The notes beneath the pieces were generated by a model, which was given only the letters and a program-made list of their open reading frames with translations, did no database searches and was not told the DNA's origin. From Trifolium pratense (lineage: Eukaryota > Streptophyta > Magnoliopsida > Fabales > Fabaceae), in the NCBI RefSeq assembly GCF_020283565.1, contig NC_060061.1:2674010-2738009 (forward strand): a stretch of DNA of 64,000 nt, given 5' to 3'. Both the position numbers and the translations under genes were made by a program. Shown here piece after piece: positions 12,968 to 25,321 of this stretch (position 1 is the first letter of the stretch; every line of letters starts with the position of its first letter).

Positions 12968-13433
12968 AAGGTGAAGAATGTAGGGGACTAAATAATGTTG
13001 TCTTATGCTAAAGGGGCGTTGCCCCGTTTGTTTGTTCATAAAATAAATAGTACTGTACTGTGATCTGCTAAATTTATTAAAAGAAAAAAGCTTATAAAAA
13101 AAATGTGTTATGCAAAAATAATGTTGGGGAGAATAAGTGCTTTGGAAACATTTCGTAAAAAAAAAAAGTGCTTTGGAAACATAAAGTTTGTTGTCAATAA
13201 AAAAATTGAACATTAATGTAAAAGAGGTTAAAATACAATTACATAAAATACATTACTAATATTAAGAATTACACAAATTTTTAAGTGGAATGAAGTTTGA
13301 CCATCATGGTTTTGAAAAGTCAGATGGGCTACTCTACCCAATTCATTGGGATGAGTAGTTAAGAATTTGCCAACGAAAAATTACTAATTCACATTTACCA
13401 CGCCAAGTCAGCAACATTGAAGGAGAAGAGAGG

Positions 13434-14008
13434 ATGATGGTAGACGGAAATGAAAGGGTAGAAGCCACCAAGAATCATGGAGTGCATGTGGCAGCTGACA
13501 TGGATGGTTCTCAAACGAAAAAAAAAATTATCGGCGGGTCCTGGCAAGCAGGCCTGCCGAGAAAAATGAGTATTCTCAGTTGGAACTGTAGGGGCCTAGG
13601 CAACCCGAGTGCAGTTCCTACCTTACGTGACCTCGTTTGGAAGTATAAATCGGATGTCATTTTTCTATTTTTCTATGTAAAACTCTTGTTCATGCAAATA
13701 AAATAGAGGAAGTACGTGTTCGTTTGGGCTTTGACGGATCTTTTGTTGTAGATAAGATTGGACGAAGTGGAGATCTAGCTTGTCTGTGAAAATCCCCTTT
13801 CGAATGACACTTGATCAACTATTCAACCTATTTTATCAACATGGAAATTCTTCATCAACAAATTCCAACTTGGCGGTTTACGGGTTTCTATGGAATCTCG
13901 GATTGTGAGAGAAGAAGAGATTCGTGGGACCTTTTACGGACTCTGGCACAAGACAACTTTGATGACCTACATAAAAATAGAAGGAAAAAAATTATATCAT
14001 TAAAATAA
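13434..14008 (+). pseudogene. LINE fragment: start of the APE-type endonuclease domain
   Basis: The frame from 13434 contains MSILSWNCRGLGNPSAVPTL then RDLVWKYKSDVIFL, the N-terminus of plant L1-type endonuclease. After frame breaks, RVRLGFDGSFVVDKIGRSGD and WRFTGFYGISDCERRRDSWD continue the same domain. It is truncated well before the reverse transcriptase. Confidence 0.85.
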
Positions 14009-14067
14009 AAGTCAATAATCCCGTAGTTGTTATTAACAACGTCATTGACAATTTTTACCAAACAAAC

Positions 14068-15068
14068 TAGTATTAGATTGAGATTTTATGAGACAATTTT
14101 GGCAAAAAAAAGTATTGATGATTTTATGAAATTTTGTTTGACTATATTGATTTTGTGAGATTTTAAAGACTTTTTTTACAAGACTTTTTTACGATCAAGA
14201 TTTTTAACACATGATTTGAATGAATTTTGAGAGATTTTTTTCCAAAGACTTTTTATAATCAAGATTTCATAATACTTTATATATTAGGAAAAATTTGTAT
14301 ATTTAGAAAATTTTAAAAGAATCAATAAATTTTAATAAAAGAAATTATATTTTTTTGGGAATGCAAATATTTAAACAAAAAAATAAAAAACCCTTACTTT
14401 TTTTTACGTATATGTTTCTGATCACCAATAAAAAGGTCACCACCATTGATGAGAAACAGAAGCAGATGAATGTGACGAAAAAAATTCGTTTGCCGTAAAA
14501 AGTTGTAATGAATCAAAAGTTTGTAAAAAAAATGTAGAATTTGTTAAAATATTTTTTGCAAAAAAACATATTTGATAGGTAATGAAGAAAGAAAAAAAAA
14601 ACTGATACAATGATGATGAAAGTAAAAAGTCTTGGAGAGTTTGAAAAAGTCTCAAGACTTTTAGTGAGATTGTTGAAAAAGTGAACAAAAAGAAAAGAAG
14701 AAGAAAATCAGTGATGATGAACCTATAAAGTAATAAAGAAGAAGAAATTTGATACAGTAAGTCTTGGAGAGTTCAAAAAAGTCTGAAGCCTTTTGGTGAG
14801 ATTGTTGAAAAAATCTATCAAATGTATTTTCAACTAAAAAGTGTCTCAAAATCCATTTCAAAGAAGAATCCATCAAAATCGATAGACTTTTGAATACCGA
14901 TAGACATTTTAAAAGTAGTAATAAATTCCAATTGAAGCACCGAAAAAAAATAAAAAAAATCATGTTTGTCTTACTTAGATACCACAAGATTTATTGAACT
15001 TTTGTAAAAATTTAATTTTTGTCATAAAAAATATTTTAAAATCCTATGAAAATTCAATACATCCCCTA
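14068..15068. mobile_element. Possible MITE or AT-rich insertion with internal 132-bp-spaced direct repeats
   Basis: The right edge GGATTTTAAAATATT (minus strand, ending TTCATAGGATT, preceded by ATGTATTGAATT) is a common plant MITE terminus. The left edge GTATTAGATTGAGATTTTATG is a poor inverted match. Inside, AAGTCTTGGAGAGTT...GTGAGATTGTTGAAAAA occurs at 14627 and 14759. No target duplication was found. Confidence 0.35.
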
Positions 15069-15117
15069 AATAGAAGTGGTGAGGGATAGAGAAGTGAGAG
15101 TGAAGTGATGTAATTAA

Positions 15118-16082
15118 ATGTGTGGTCGCTACATCCATCTGAGGAAGCAGCTCTCAACCCTGGAGCCATTGATGGCATCAAACTTTGACTTTCTCAGCCT
15201 GAAGCCTTATACGCCTCCTTCGTGGGCATCCCACCTCGACCCTATACCTTCTCATATAGTCTCTCTTGCCCATGTAAGTAATTAATTTCTATTATTTTCT
15301 AACCTTTCAGTATAGTTTTCCTCCTTTCTCTAATAATAATAATCAATCACACAGTTCTTGTTTTTGTTGTTGTTGTTTAGTCTCTCTTGCCCATGTAAGT
15401 AATTAATTTCTATTATTTTCTAACCTTTCAGTATAGTTTTCCTCCTTTCTCTAATAATAATAATCAATCACACAGTTCTTGTTTTTGTTGTTGTTGTTGT
15501 TGTTGTGTGATATGATGTTATCAGCTTCCGACTCCAATTCACAGATGGAACCTTCCCAACCTGCCACCCAATACGGAAGTGTGGCTCAAGCGCGACGACC
15601 TTTCAGGAATGCAATTGAGTGGAAACAAAGTAAGGAAATTGGAGTTCTTGATGGCCGGTGCAATTGCTGAAGGTGCCGACTCTGTCATTACAATTGGAGG
15701 CATCCAAAGCAACCATTGTCGTGCCACTGCCGTTGCTGCTAAGTATTTGAATCTAGAGCCTTTCCTTATCCTCCGCACTTCTAAGCTGCTTGTTGACCAA
15801 GATCCGGCCCTCGTAGGCAATCTACTCGTTGAGCGTTTGGTTGGAGCGAGCCTTCAACTTATATCCAAAGAAGAATACGCACAAATTGGAAGTGTCGTGC
15901 GTCTCCTCCTTACTTCCATTTCATTCCCTTTCTCAATTTTCATTCATTCCAACTAACTAACTCACTGCTTTTCCTTTCCTTTATGTTAGACACTTGCCAA
16001 CCTCCTCAAACAAAAGTTGATCAAGGAAGGGAGGAGGCCATATGTTATTCCCGTTGGCGGATCAAACTCTCTTGGAACATGG

Positions 16083-16120
<38 letters not shown>

Positions 16121-19100
16121 TCTCTCTCTCTATCATTAACCTCTTCTCAATTTATTCTTGTATTGCCTAATTAAACATGATTTTTATCTTTTACATGCTG
16201 TCCTCGTACCATAGTAGTATCGACTCTAGATTTCAAAGCCCTGATATTGTAGGTTATGCTTGCTCATGCCTTCTAGGTTGAGTTAGGTCCAATCCATTCT
16301 AAGCTCTTTGTTAACACATCTACTAGCTGATTGTTCAAAAGGAATGTAAGTTGTAGTTATCAAATGAACAAGCAATATTTATAGTCAATTTATTGTCACA
16401 AATCACATTGTAATTGTAGGGCCTTTAGATTGTATCTTCAAATCGTTCAGTACAATCTTCATTCACAATGGCTCATAAATTATTTGTGTCTTTGGAGGGA
16501 GGTAAATGTAAATATCTTTGTTAGTGCACTTTGAGCCTTAAGGTCTTCCCTGCCTTGGACTGGGGGTACCATCCCCTCACCCTAAATTTTAGTATCCCAA
16601 AAAAGAAAAGGAGAAATCATAGCAAAAATAGGAATCAGATCATAAATAGGCGACCCATGTTCAGAAGCAAAAACTGAGTAGGAATTGAAAAATGACACAT
16701 TAGACAGCAAGAGCAACCAATTTACTATGATGTTGCTTATGAACATGAACAAAGAAAGAGACACGACCAAACACTTGGGACTTGAGATTTTGCATGATAG
16801 TAACAAAAGAAAAACATGTGATCATAAACTAAACATGACTAACATTACCTAAAATACAAAATGGGATCTGACTAATCCAATAAGCAGCACTTAGTGTTGT
16901 TTCTTCTTAGTTTGAGTTAGGGACAGAGATTTGGAAGAGAATGGCTCAAGAAACTTCAAACTAAGGGCGGCTATTTTTCTCTGTCACTCAACTTTGTTGT
17001 GTGCTGTCAACACATGTGATTTCATAATGGTGTCATGTTTATTGTTAAGCTTGAAAGACAATGATTTGCATATTCTTTATCATTTGTCAGAATTTATCCA
17101 TCATCAAGAAAATTTAAGTTACTCGAGTATAATCATCACTTGATGAAACAAACTATTTCAAGCCCCAAATGTAAGATATAGGGATAGGATCCAAAACATT
17201 AGAATGAATAATATCAAATGGTTGAACACTTATATTAAAACAAGTAGGAAAATAAACACATGTTGTTTATCAACTTGAAAAAATATGACATTTGAAGACT
17301 CAACAAATTTTTGTAAAAACGAAGATGGAAACGCAGACATAATTACAGGAAATGGAGGATGCTCAAGATGCTAGTGTTGAAGCCAAATTTGTGAGGCAGG
17401 AGAGAAAGACTCGGATGGGAAGTAGGAAAACAACACCTACAAATCATCTTGTTTGTCAAACAAGTTAGCAATTACAATGAGAAGTGAAAAATTTTACTCT
17501 GCAATTCTAATCACAAGTAAGCTTATGAGTAGATAACTAGATATTAGGTTATTAGAGAGTGTGGGATTTGTAACACAATTTGTAATTTTAATGAAAGTTG
17601 CAACTCAATAGTTACGAGCCAACAACAAGAGCATGAGAACCACCAGCAACAACAAAATAATGAATACTTGGAAGAAAAGTATAGAATTAAATGTCACGTG
17701 GTCAGTGGCATCAGAGTCGAGAATCCGAACATTCTTAGGGATAGAATCACAAACAGTAAAGTATTGATAGCACAAACTCTTACGAATCATTGCTAGAGAA
17801 CAAGATACAAAAGGCTTACTAGAGTCAGTCAAATAGAGACTTCAAACGACCCAAGTCCTCCTTACTGAGGGACGGGGAGTCAGTTCTCCCTTTTTGGGGC
17901 CTTCGGTATCATGAGCCAATGTGGTAAAATGTGCTTGATTTTAATGTTTATCCTTGAACGCTCCAGCTTGGCTAAGAATATGCTCCTTCTCATGTAATTT
18001 GAATGAACTTTTGCTTTGAACACCCTATCCTTTTGCAGTGTTCACAAGAGAATTTCTCGTGACTAGGCTTGGATAATATATGATCTTTGTATACTTCTTT
18101 TCCCTGCTGCTAATGCTGACCCATTAGAGTGCTTATCATCAAGCATGACATGTTGGTTTAAATTCTCATTGTGAACAGTGTAAAATACCGCAGTAAGGGT
18201 GAGAAAGTTTACTTTACCAAAATCTGCACCCGGAAGAGTCAACCTTGGTGCTCAACCCTGATAGACAAGAACTCAAAGACCCTATCCCAGTCAATGAAGG
18301 TGTTTAGAGTGGAAGTATCCTTGCTGCACTCCATCTATAAGTTTTGGTACTGATCCAACTCAAGCCGGAGTCCATCGATAATTTTAAAATACTTTGTATC
18401 GAAAGACTTCCTTGCTTAGTGTTGAAGATTTTCACATGTGGATTTTAGACCCTTGAGGTGCACTCAGAGGAAGAATCATCATTCACCCACAATTGGTTCT
18501 GCCATTGAAAAAGAACAGAAACACGTTAGCTACGAAAAAAAGGAATAACAGCCGTTAAAAAATGCCCCAAAAAAGCATCTCAGAATACTATTTTGACTTC
18601 CAAAGAGGAGGCGCCAAAGAGAAAACTGGGAAAACTTTGTGGGGGACAGCAGGGCGTTGCAAGCTCTGGATGTGGTTGCCGGCACGAAAGCAACGGCTGA
18701 CGGCGGTAAACAGTGGCTCTATGCAACAAACAAGAACTTGTTTGACCAATTGGAAATAAATGGGTACGGAATGTCTCAAAGGGCTACCAAGAAGGCAACA
18801 AAGAAAGATCATAATGAAGGCGGCTGGGATTTTTATTCAGAAGCCACAACCCCAAAACCAGGAGCCTGTGATACCACGTGGAAAAATATTTCTGATATTA
18901 TTTCAGTTGCGAATAGAGTACAGATGCTAATTTGCATATATTGACCACTCTACATTTAATGGGCCTGGTTAACGAGCCTAATAGAATATTACACATAATT
19001 ATAGACTATATGTCTATTTATAACCACATGAATATCATATTCTATCACAATGTTGAATTCTCTAACTTTCACGCTCCAAATGTCCTATGTTCAGTGTGTA

Positions 19101-22100
19101 TGTCGGAAGGGGGATATTAGAATCAGACATAGGCTAAGTATATGGCAAAACTCCTTTCAAATCAATGGTTCTATTATCAAAGGAATATATACTCGGCCAC
19201 TGGTTCTTTTACCATTGTTTACTATGTTTTCAAATCAAGCGAATCAAGCGAATGATAGAAACTGGTACCCAACAGAGAAATTTACTAATAATAATAGACT
19301 TTTATTGATGACAAAATAGAACTACACAAGGAATTTCCAAGATATTCGAGAGTCTTGGGTCTCTCCCTCTCTTAAAAATGAGTATTGGGCCTAACTCAAC
19401 CCTACAAAACCGGCTTGTAAGGTGAGGATTGCCTCTAGTTTATAAACACTTAGTCAGGCCATCTCTCAACCGATGTGGGACTTCTTAACACACACCCTCG
19501 CGTTCAGCGCTATTGGGCTTGGTACGCGGATATAAATGGTAGGTGGCCCGATATCGGGTGGCCCAACGGATCTTGGAGAGGCTCTGATACCATCTTAAAA
19601 ATGAGTATTGAGCCTAACTCAACCCTACAAAACCGGCTTGTAAGGTGAGGATTGCTTCTAGTTTATAAACACTTAGTCAGGCCATCTCTCAACCGATGTG
19701 GGGCTTCTTAACTCCCTCAAAGAATTAGAGAGCTTGGTCTCTCCCTACCAATCCTTTACCCAAATAACAGAATGCCCTCCCTTTCCTCCAACTTCCCTAT
19801 TTATTACAATTCATAAAACACATAATAGAAACTGCACACATAACTGTCAATACATGATAAAAACTGCACATAACTGCCATAACTACTATTATAAAATATA
19901 ATATTTATTTAATTTATTTAATAATGATAGTCTAACAATACTCCCCCCTTTGAAATTCACCTTGTCCTCAAGGTGATGGATTAAATAAGTGTCCACCAGG
20001 GTTCCATTATGTCCATTTTCCCCCTACTATGAATTTCTTGGCCCAGATCAGAACTGCTTTGATACCAGTTGATAGAAACCGGTACCCAATGGAGAAATTT
20101 AATATTAATAATAGACTTTTATTGATGATAGAATAGAATTACACATGGAATTACCAAGAAATTCGAGAGTCTTGGTTCTCTCCCTTCCCAAGAATTAGAG
20201 AGCTTGGTCTCTCCCTACCAATCCTTTACCCAAATAACCGAATGCCCTTCCTTTCCTACAACTTCCCTATTTATTACAATTCATAAAACACACATAATAG
20301 AAACAGCACATAACTGCCATAACTGCTTTCATAAAATATAATATTTATTTATTTGTTTAATAATAATAATAGTCTAACAATACTCCCCCCTTTGAAATTC
20401 ACCTTGTCCTCAAGGTGATTGATTAAATAAGTGTCTTCCAGGGTTCCATTCCATAACTTGAAGTACAATGAGAGAGCACTGTGTGAAACATGAAAACTTA
20501 TGCCTGGATCATATACATTGTTTTGGTTGGTATTTTTGACCCAAAAACAAACCATGGCAGCAGTAGACATTTACAGCGCCAGTTTGATCAAACCAGAGGA
20601 CAATCTACCCATCACCAAGAAGGAGTTTGGATCTGGAGGCTTGGGCGGCAGCAACGGTAGGCTATCCAACTCGAGTGAAACCCACCCCTCTCCAGTTGTT
20701 GTTCTAGACAGTCTCGCCCTCGATTCAAACACAATACTCACACCATGTTCATCAAAGTGTTTGCCTGTACTACAGAATTGGCACAAATCTGCTTTGGTCT
20801 CTTGTTGATTTTCCACCATGATGACATTCACAGGGGAATTTTCTGCAGCCTTTTCTACTGTTGTGATTTCTAACTTTTCCTCATTTTTCTCTTCTGTTAT
20901 CTGAATAAGAACGGAATTTCCTTGGCCAGTTTCTTCTTGTTGAAGGTTGAATATGTGAAGCGTCGACAACTCTGATCCAATTTAAGTTCCTCTTCTTCAT
21001 CGGATATAGGTAGAAGGTCTCTATACTCTGGCTTAAAATGCCAAAGTAGTGCAACCAGAAACGTTCGCCAACTTCCTTGTAGATGGCGTCCACTCCACCA
21101 ATTCCACCATATGAGAGCATGGTTTCTCAAGGCTTTCACCGCCTCCTGCAACTTCTCATCCTCCGGTGTACAAATCAACCACCAATACGCATCACCACTG
21201 CCATCAAATTGCAGCATGTCCATTATGTCCATTTTCCCCCTTACTATGAATTTCTTGTTCGAGAGTCTTGGGTTTCTCCCTTCAAGAATTAGAGAGCTTG
21301 GTCTCTCCCTACCAATCCTTTACCCAAATAACCGAATGCCCTCCCTTTCCTACAACTTCCCTATTTATTACAATTCATAAAACACACATAATAGAAACTG
21401 CACATAACTGCTATCATAAAATATAATATTTATTTAATTAATAATAACTGCTATCATAAAATATAATATTTATTTAATTAATAATAATAATAATAGTCTA
21501 ACAGCGAACAAAACCAAATCTTTGTAATTTAATGTCAGGTTAGACTGTGATATGAACTTTCAAAAACCAATTCTTCATATACTTGCGGTGTTTATAGAAA
21601 TATTGATCTTAAAATTCTAGTTGTTGTTCTTCATATTATATGTAGTTAGGTTTTGTTAGTAGGATACTCTTTTACCATGGTCTAGATACTCTCTTCATCC
21701 AACATTTTAATATTTTTATACTAGAAAAGTATTTGTCGTGAAATTGGTGAGGATCTGGGGTTGGAAGTTTTGAATTTGAACTGCAGAATAGAAACCAAGC
21801 TTCTTGCCACAAGAGGGATCCCCTTGAGTTTAGTTATTTTACTTTGGTTTTATTTGACATTCTTATTCTTATATAGAATTTGTAGTTCTGTGTGTCTAAG
21901 TAGACACTATTCTCTTTGTCAAAAAAAGTAGACACTATTTATAGTATATAGTAATATTACATTTAAAGCTAAATGATATGATACATCAACTCTAATCCAA
22001 ATAGCATCAATCTAGGATTCTATATTGCTGTGATTCAAATCCTATTACAATAAATACAAAAAATTTGATTCTACCATTGATTAAAATTCTATTCAGGGGC

Positions 22101-24637
22101 TACATCGAGGCAATTAGGGAAATTGAGCTGCAAATTCAAAGTGGAACAAGCAATGTCAAGTTTGATGATATTGTTGTGGCATGTGGCAGGTTCTGATCTT
22201 CTGGATTATTTATATTTTCCTTAGCAACCATCCTTTTCCTCTTGATTGAATTCTCTTTATGTTGAAGGAGCTTGTTTCTATAACAACTTTTAGGCATCTT
22301 ATAGTATGCATGATGTATTCTAGAGAAAATAACAAGTTGTCAAGTTCCCTTTGAAAGTGTGAGTTTAATATAAAAATTCAAGATTTGGCCGTGAAAAATT
22401 GTATGGTTGTGCTTTCATGTCATAATTTACTACCAAACTTCCCAGTGAATGTGAGCTTAAGCTGTAATATGGTGAAAGAACATCATCTATTAAATCATGA
22501 AGTGCATTTTCATCTACTAACAACCTACTTTTGTTAATTTCTAGTGGGGGCACAATTGCTGGTTTAGCACTGGGTTCATCATTGAGTACCTTGAAAGCAA
22601 GGGTATCCCTTCTACTTAGAAGACTCACGGTCCAATTTTTCACATGATGCTTATATCATTTATGTGTTTCCTGCAGGTGCATGCATTCTCCGTTTGTGAT
22701 GACCCGGATTACTTCCACAACTTTGTTCAAGGCTTGCTTGATGGACTTAAAGCTGGTGTTAACTCTGGAGATATTGTCCACATACAAAATGTGAGTGTAT
22801 CGGTAAAAATAAAGTGGTAGTTGTTAGAAGTCCCACATTGGCTAGAGATATGGCATAGATAGCCTTTATAAGGGTAGTGCAAACCTCAACTCTCAAGCTA
22901 GCTTTTGTGGTTGAGTATAGGCCTCCCAAATTCTAATATGGTATGAGAGCCTATTCTAGATCTATTTGTTGTTTGTTGTGGAGACCTCCCATATTTAGGC
23001 CACCCGTTGTTGTTGATTCCACGTTCCAGCTTGTTCAGTCCTGGACGTGAGGGGGTGTGTTAGAAGTCCCACATTGGCTAAAGATATTGCATAGATAACC
23101 TTCATAAGGATAGTGCAAACCTCAACTCTCAAGCTAGCTTTTGTGGTTGAGTATAGGCCTCCCAAATTCTAATAGTAGTGAACAGGTTTTCCTTGATTGC
23201 TAAGATGTATATGGTTCTTTTTGTGAAAATATATACATATTGGTTCTTATTGAGAAAATCAATGATCACACTCCAGCAGACATAATGTGCTTGTGTGACA
23301 AGTCATAACATGAAGGTTCTTAGAACACATGTCTATGGTCTAAAAAACTTAGTTCATCATCTGGCTTAGCTATTATTTTCTTATGATGAAAATTTAACTG
23401 TTTACAGGCCAAGGGTCTTGGCTATGCAATGAACACTTCTGAGGAGCTTAATTTTGTAAAAGAAGTTGCTGAAGCTACAGGTGTTGTTCTTGACCCGGTA
23501 TACAGGTATTTATTCGACCCACGTTGTATATTACCGAAGTGCTCTTTTGGATCACTTAGAACTCCTGTCTCATTTTTTTCCCCACAAACAAAAGGCCATT
23601 CATTGTGCATCACACAAATATCTTGTTCACAAACTTGGTAGTTTCCTCCATCTTATTATAGTAGGATTAGCTCTACTTATTAATTATACTATTCTTTAGT
23701 TAGTAAAATGAGTAGTTCCTTGGTTAGTGCAACCAGTAGGCCATGTAGTATATCATGTAAAAGTTGTGAAGATGCAACAGTGGAAAATTGACGAACCTTC
23801 TGGATAAATTACAACAACTAAGATGAAGTCTTTTCTTTTAGTGGATTAATCAACACTGTAATACTTTATCGTATAGATTAGTTACCTTTATATCTCTCTT
23901 AATGGTTTAATCTACAGTTTTTTAGGTATTGGTTTGTGTTCTCAGGCAGTTTACAATCTTCAGTTTATGGCTAATATTCATTAACCTTTATTTATGGAAA
24001 ATAAGTCTGGTGGAAAAGGTTGTGAACTTGGTGTAAAACATTTCTACACTGAGTGGTGATGTGGCAAAATAGTTTCCATGCCAACCTACCAACTTCTAAT
24101 CACCCTTACAAAAGTGGGTGATGTGGCAAAATAGTTGGTTTTCATTCGGTGTTAGTGTAAAACTTTTTAACTGTTTTACATTAACCCGTCCTTTAAATCC
24201 ATTCTATATTACTAAAACTTATGGATCTTTACCTTTACCTTTAATGGTTTTATCTAAAGTTTTCTTAGGTATTTGGTTTGTGATCATTAATTCCTTCTTA
24301 TTGTTTCCTTAGCATGTGAACCAAACTTATGATAAAAGGGAAAAGAAAAGTTTGATCAGGAGACTTAAACGTAATTAGATGTTTTCCATTGAATCTTGCT
24401 GATTTTACTTAATATTGTTTATTGCTTCTCAGCGGTAAGGCTGCTTATGCAATGCTGAAAGATATGAATGAAAATCCAAAGAAATGGGAAGGGAGGAAGA
24501 TCCTCTTCGTACATACGGGTGGCCTCTTAGGATTGTATGACAAGGTCGATCAGCTGGCTTCTTTTGTAGGGAATTGGGAACGAATGGATGTTAATGAATC
24601 TGTTCCCAGGCAGGATGGAATTGGAAAGATGTTCTAG
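15118..24637 (+). CDS. DCD: D-cysteine desulfhydrase / ACC deaminase-like PLP enzyme
   Basis: Eight exons: 15118-15273, 15525-15896, 15990-16081, 22097-22189, 22545-22602, 22677-22790, 23408-23505 and 24433-24637. All are in phase with GT-AG introns and give 395 aa, like the roughly 400-aa Arabidopsis D-CDES. The product should be a PLP fold-type II enzyme converting D-cysteine to pyruvate, H2S and ammonia. The PLP lysine is about K87 in SGNKVRKLEF. IQSNHCRA, PVGGSNSLGTWGY and the C-terminal FVHTGGLLGLYDK are family blocks. A second in-frame ATG (15172) starts MASNFDFLS; the upstream start adds a basic mitochondrial-type leader (MCGRYIHLRKQLS) and is preferred. Intron 3 is 6.0 kb and full of transposons; intron 6 holds a TRIM. 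Confidence 0.93.
15257..15498 (+). repeat. 121-bp tandem duplication across exon 1 / intron 1 of the DCD gene
   Basis: Copy 1 (15257-15377) contains the last 17 coding bases of exon 1, the GTAAGT donor and early intron 1. Copy 2 (15378-15498) repeats it almost without change. The copy 2 coding bases are preceded by 'gtttag', an acceptor-like sequence, and followed by an intact second donor. The copies are nearly identical, so the event looks recent. Confidence 0.95.
16085..16132 (+). repeat. (CT)n microsatellite in intron 3
   Basis: About 24 CT units with one CC interruption, beginning three bases after the exon 3 donor. Confidence 0.95.
16560..18510 (-). mobile_element. Degenerate copia-type gag/protease remnant in DCD intron 3
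   Basis: On the minus strand 18500-18160 gives broken gag-like text, about 18050 reads CEHCKRIGCSKQKF (degenerate zinc knuckle) and 17605-17832 includes ILDSDATDHVTFNS, the copia protease-region block normally written DSGATDH. Frames are broken throughout. Boundaries are approximate and no LTRs were matched. The bases from 18510 to 19252 show no recognisable domain. Confidence 0.6.
19370..19713 (-). mobile_element. TRIM element nested in LTR A
   Basis: Two 121-bp LTRs (19370-19490 and 19593-19713) flank 102 bp of non-coding sequence. On the minus strand the PBS TGGTATCAGAGCC matches the initiator-Met tRNA 3' end and adjoins the first LTR. The 5-bp target duplication CCCTC flanks it (19365-19369 and 19714-19718). 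It has TRIM architecture, with no protein coding capacity. Confidence 0.9.
20571..21232 (-). pseudogene. Ty3-type gag remnant
   Basis: Two overlapping minus frames: 21232-20897 (CTPEDEKLQEAVKALRNHAL, WHFKPEYRDLLPISDEEE) and 20969-20571 (acidic tail with ADLCQFCSTGKHFDEHG and PPKPPDP). The W-rich helix and FKPEYRD block fit LTR retrotransposon gag. A frameshift separates the parts, and no pol is present. Confidence 0.65.
22822..23174 (+). mobile_element. Complete TRIM element in DCD intron 6
   Basis: LTRs of 117 bp each (22822-22938 and 23058-23174) begin TGTTAGAAGTCCCACATTGG. They are separated by a PBS (TGGTATGAGAGCC, 22939-22951), a short non-coding body and a polypurine tract (GTGAGGGGGTG) directly before the 3' LTR. 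The target duplication GTAGT is present at 22817-22821 and 23175-23179. The LTRs differ at about five sites, so the insertion is not brand new. Confidence 0.95.
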
Positions 24638-25171
24638 AGAAAGAAAGAGAAAAACTTAAATTGGTAGCATCTATTTCTGTATATCTTGCTCCAAATAAGT
24701 TAAATTTTATTGCAGTGCCAACACACTGAATCCTGAAGTTGACATGTGATAATAAAATGCACAAAAATAATAGGTGGAAATGATAATTTTTTTATTAATG
24801 TATTTTAAATTTCAAAAGTATTGTAACAATAGACTAAATTTGAAGACTTTATATAAATCCTCCAATATAATTATTGCGTTCGTCCGAATTAAAAATATTT
24901 TTTTGTATTATGAAGAAAAATAAATTTCTCTGAGAAAACAAAATTGTTTAGTAAAATTAGGTTTCAAAGGTTGTTTCAGTAAAAAAAAAATTGACCCTAT
25001 TTAATCCCTTTCTTTATATATTTTGTTTATCTTATTATCCATTAATCATTTGGTATGATGTTGCATATTTTATTTGTTGTGAAATATGCAAGAGGAAGGA
25101 AAAATATGAGTGGATAATGAGCATCACATCACAAATTAACAATATAGAGAATTATGAAATTAGATTCTCAC
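24638..25171. other. Intergenic, AT-rich
   Basis: 3' flank of the DCD gene. AATAAA-like signals occur (for example AATAAAATG at about 24753). No other feature is seen. Confidence 0.5.
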
Positions 25172-25321
25172 CTTCAACATTTCTCTATCTCTCTCCTAAC
25201 ATTTTATTTTTCTCTTAATGTCACTCTGTTGATAATTTTATTATTTTTTATTGAAGAGAGATCAAGATTAAGAGGGAGATTAAGTGTTAGGAGAGAGATG
25301 TAGAAGAATATTGAAGGAGAT
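25172..25321. mobile_element. Foldback MITE
   Basis: The left arm CCTTCAACATTTCTC...CTCTCTCCTAACA is answered by TGTTAGGAGAGAG...AATATTGAAGG on the right; total about 150 bp. It is non-coding with no certain target duplication. Confidence 0.65.

Larger units (their letters stand above)
9988..13433. other. Gene-free, AT-rich repeat region
   Basis: No host gene is visible. The region contains a MITE (10389), repeated 'actttcctatcgtaa' motifs (10650-10800), a 42-bp tandem repeat, two SINE-like units, an LTR fragment and long A/T runs, each listed separately. Confidence 0.6.
19253..21503 (-). mobile_element. Composite LTR element with three LTRs and gag remnant
   Basis: Three direct LTR copies lie on the minus strand: A 19253-19937 (336 bp plus a nested TRIM), B 20070-20379 and C about 21256-21503. 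The outermost ends are flanked by GCGAA at 19248-19252 and 21504-21508. Between A and B lies a 132-bp internal piece with PBS-like TGGTATCAAAGCA (minus strand, 20067-20055) and a C-rich polypurine-tract complement at 19941. Between B and C, minus frames at 20571-20969 and 20897-21232 encode gag-like text (DGSGDAYWWLICTPED, FLVALLWHFKPEYRDLLP). LTR C lost its inner end through a deletion that also removed its PBS. Confidence 0.85.

Noticed and set aside
18639..18944. Plus-strand ORF of 101 codons in DCD intron 3
   Set aside because: No recognisable domain, inside transposon debris, and the frame has no supported exon neighbours.
20500..20808. Plus-strand ORF of 102 codons
   Set aside because: Shadow of the minus-strand gag-like frame with better domain text.
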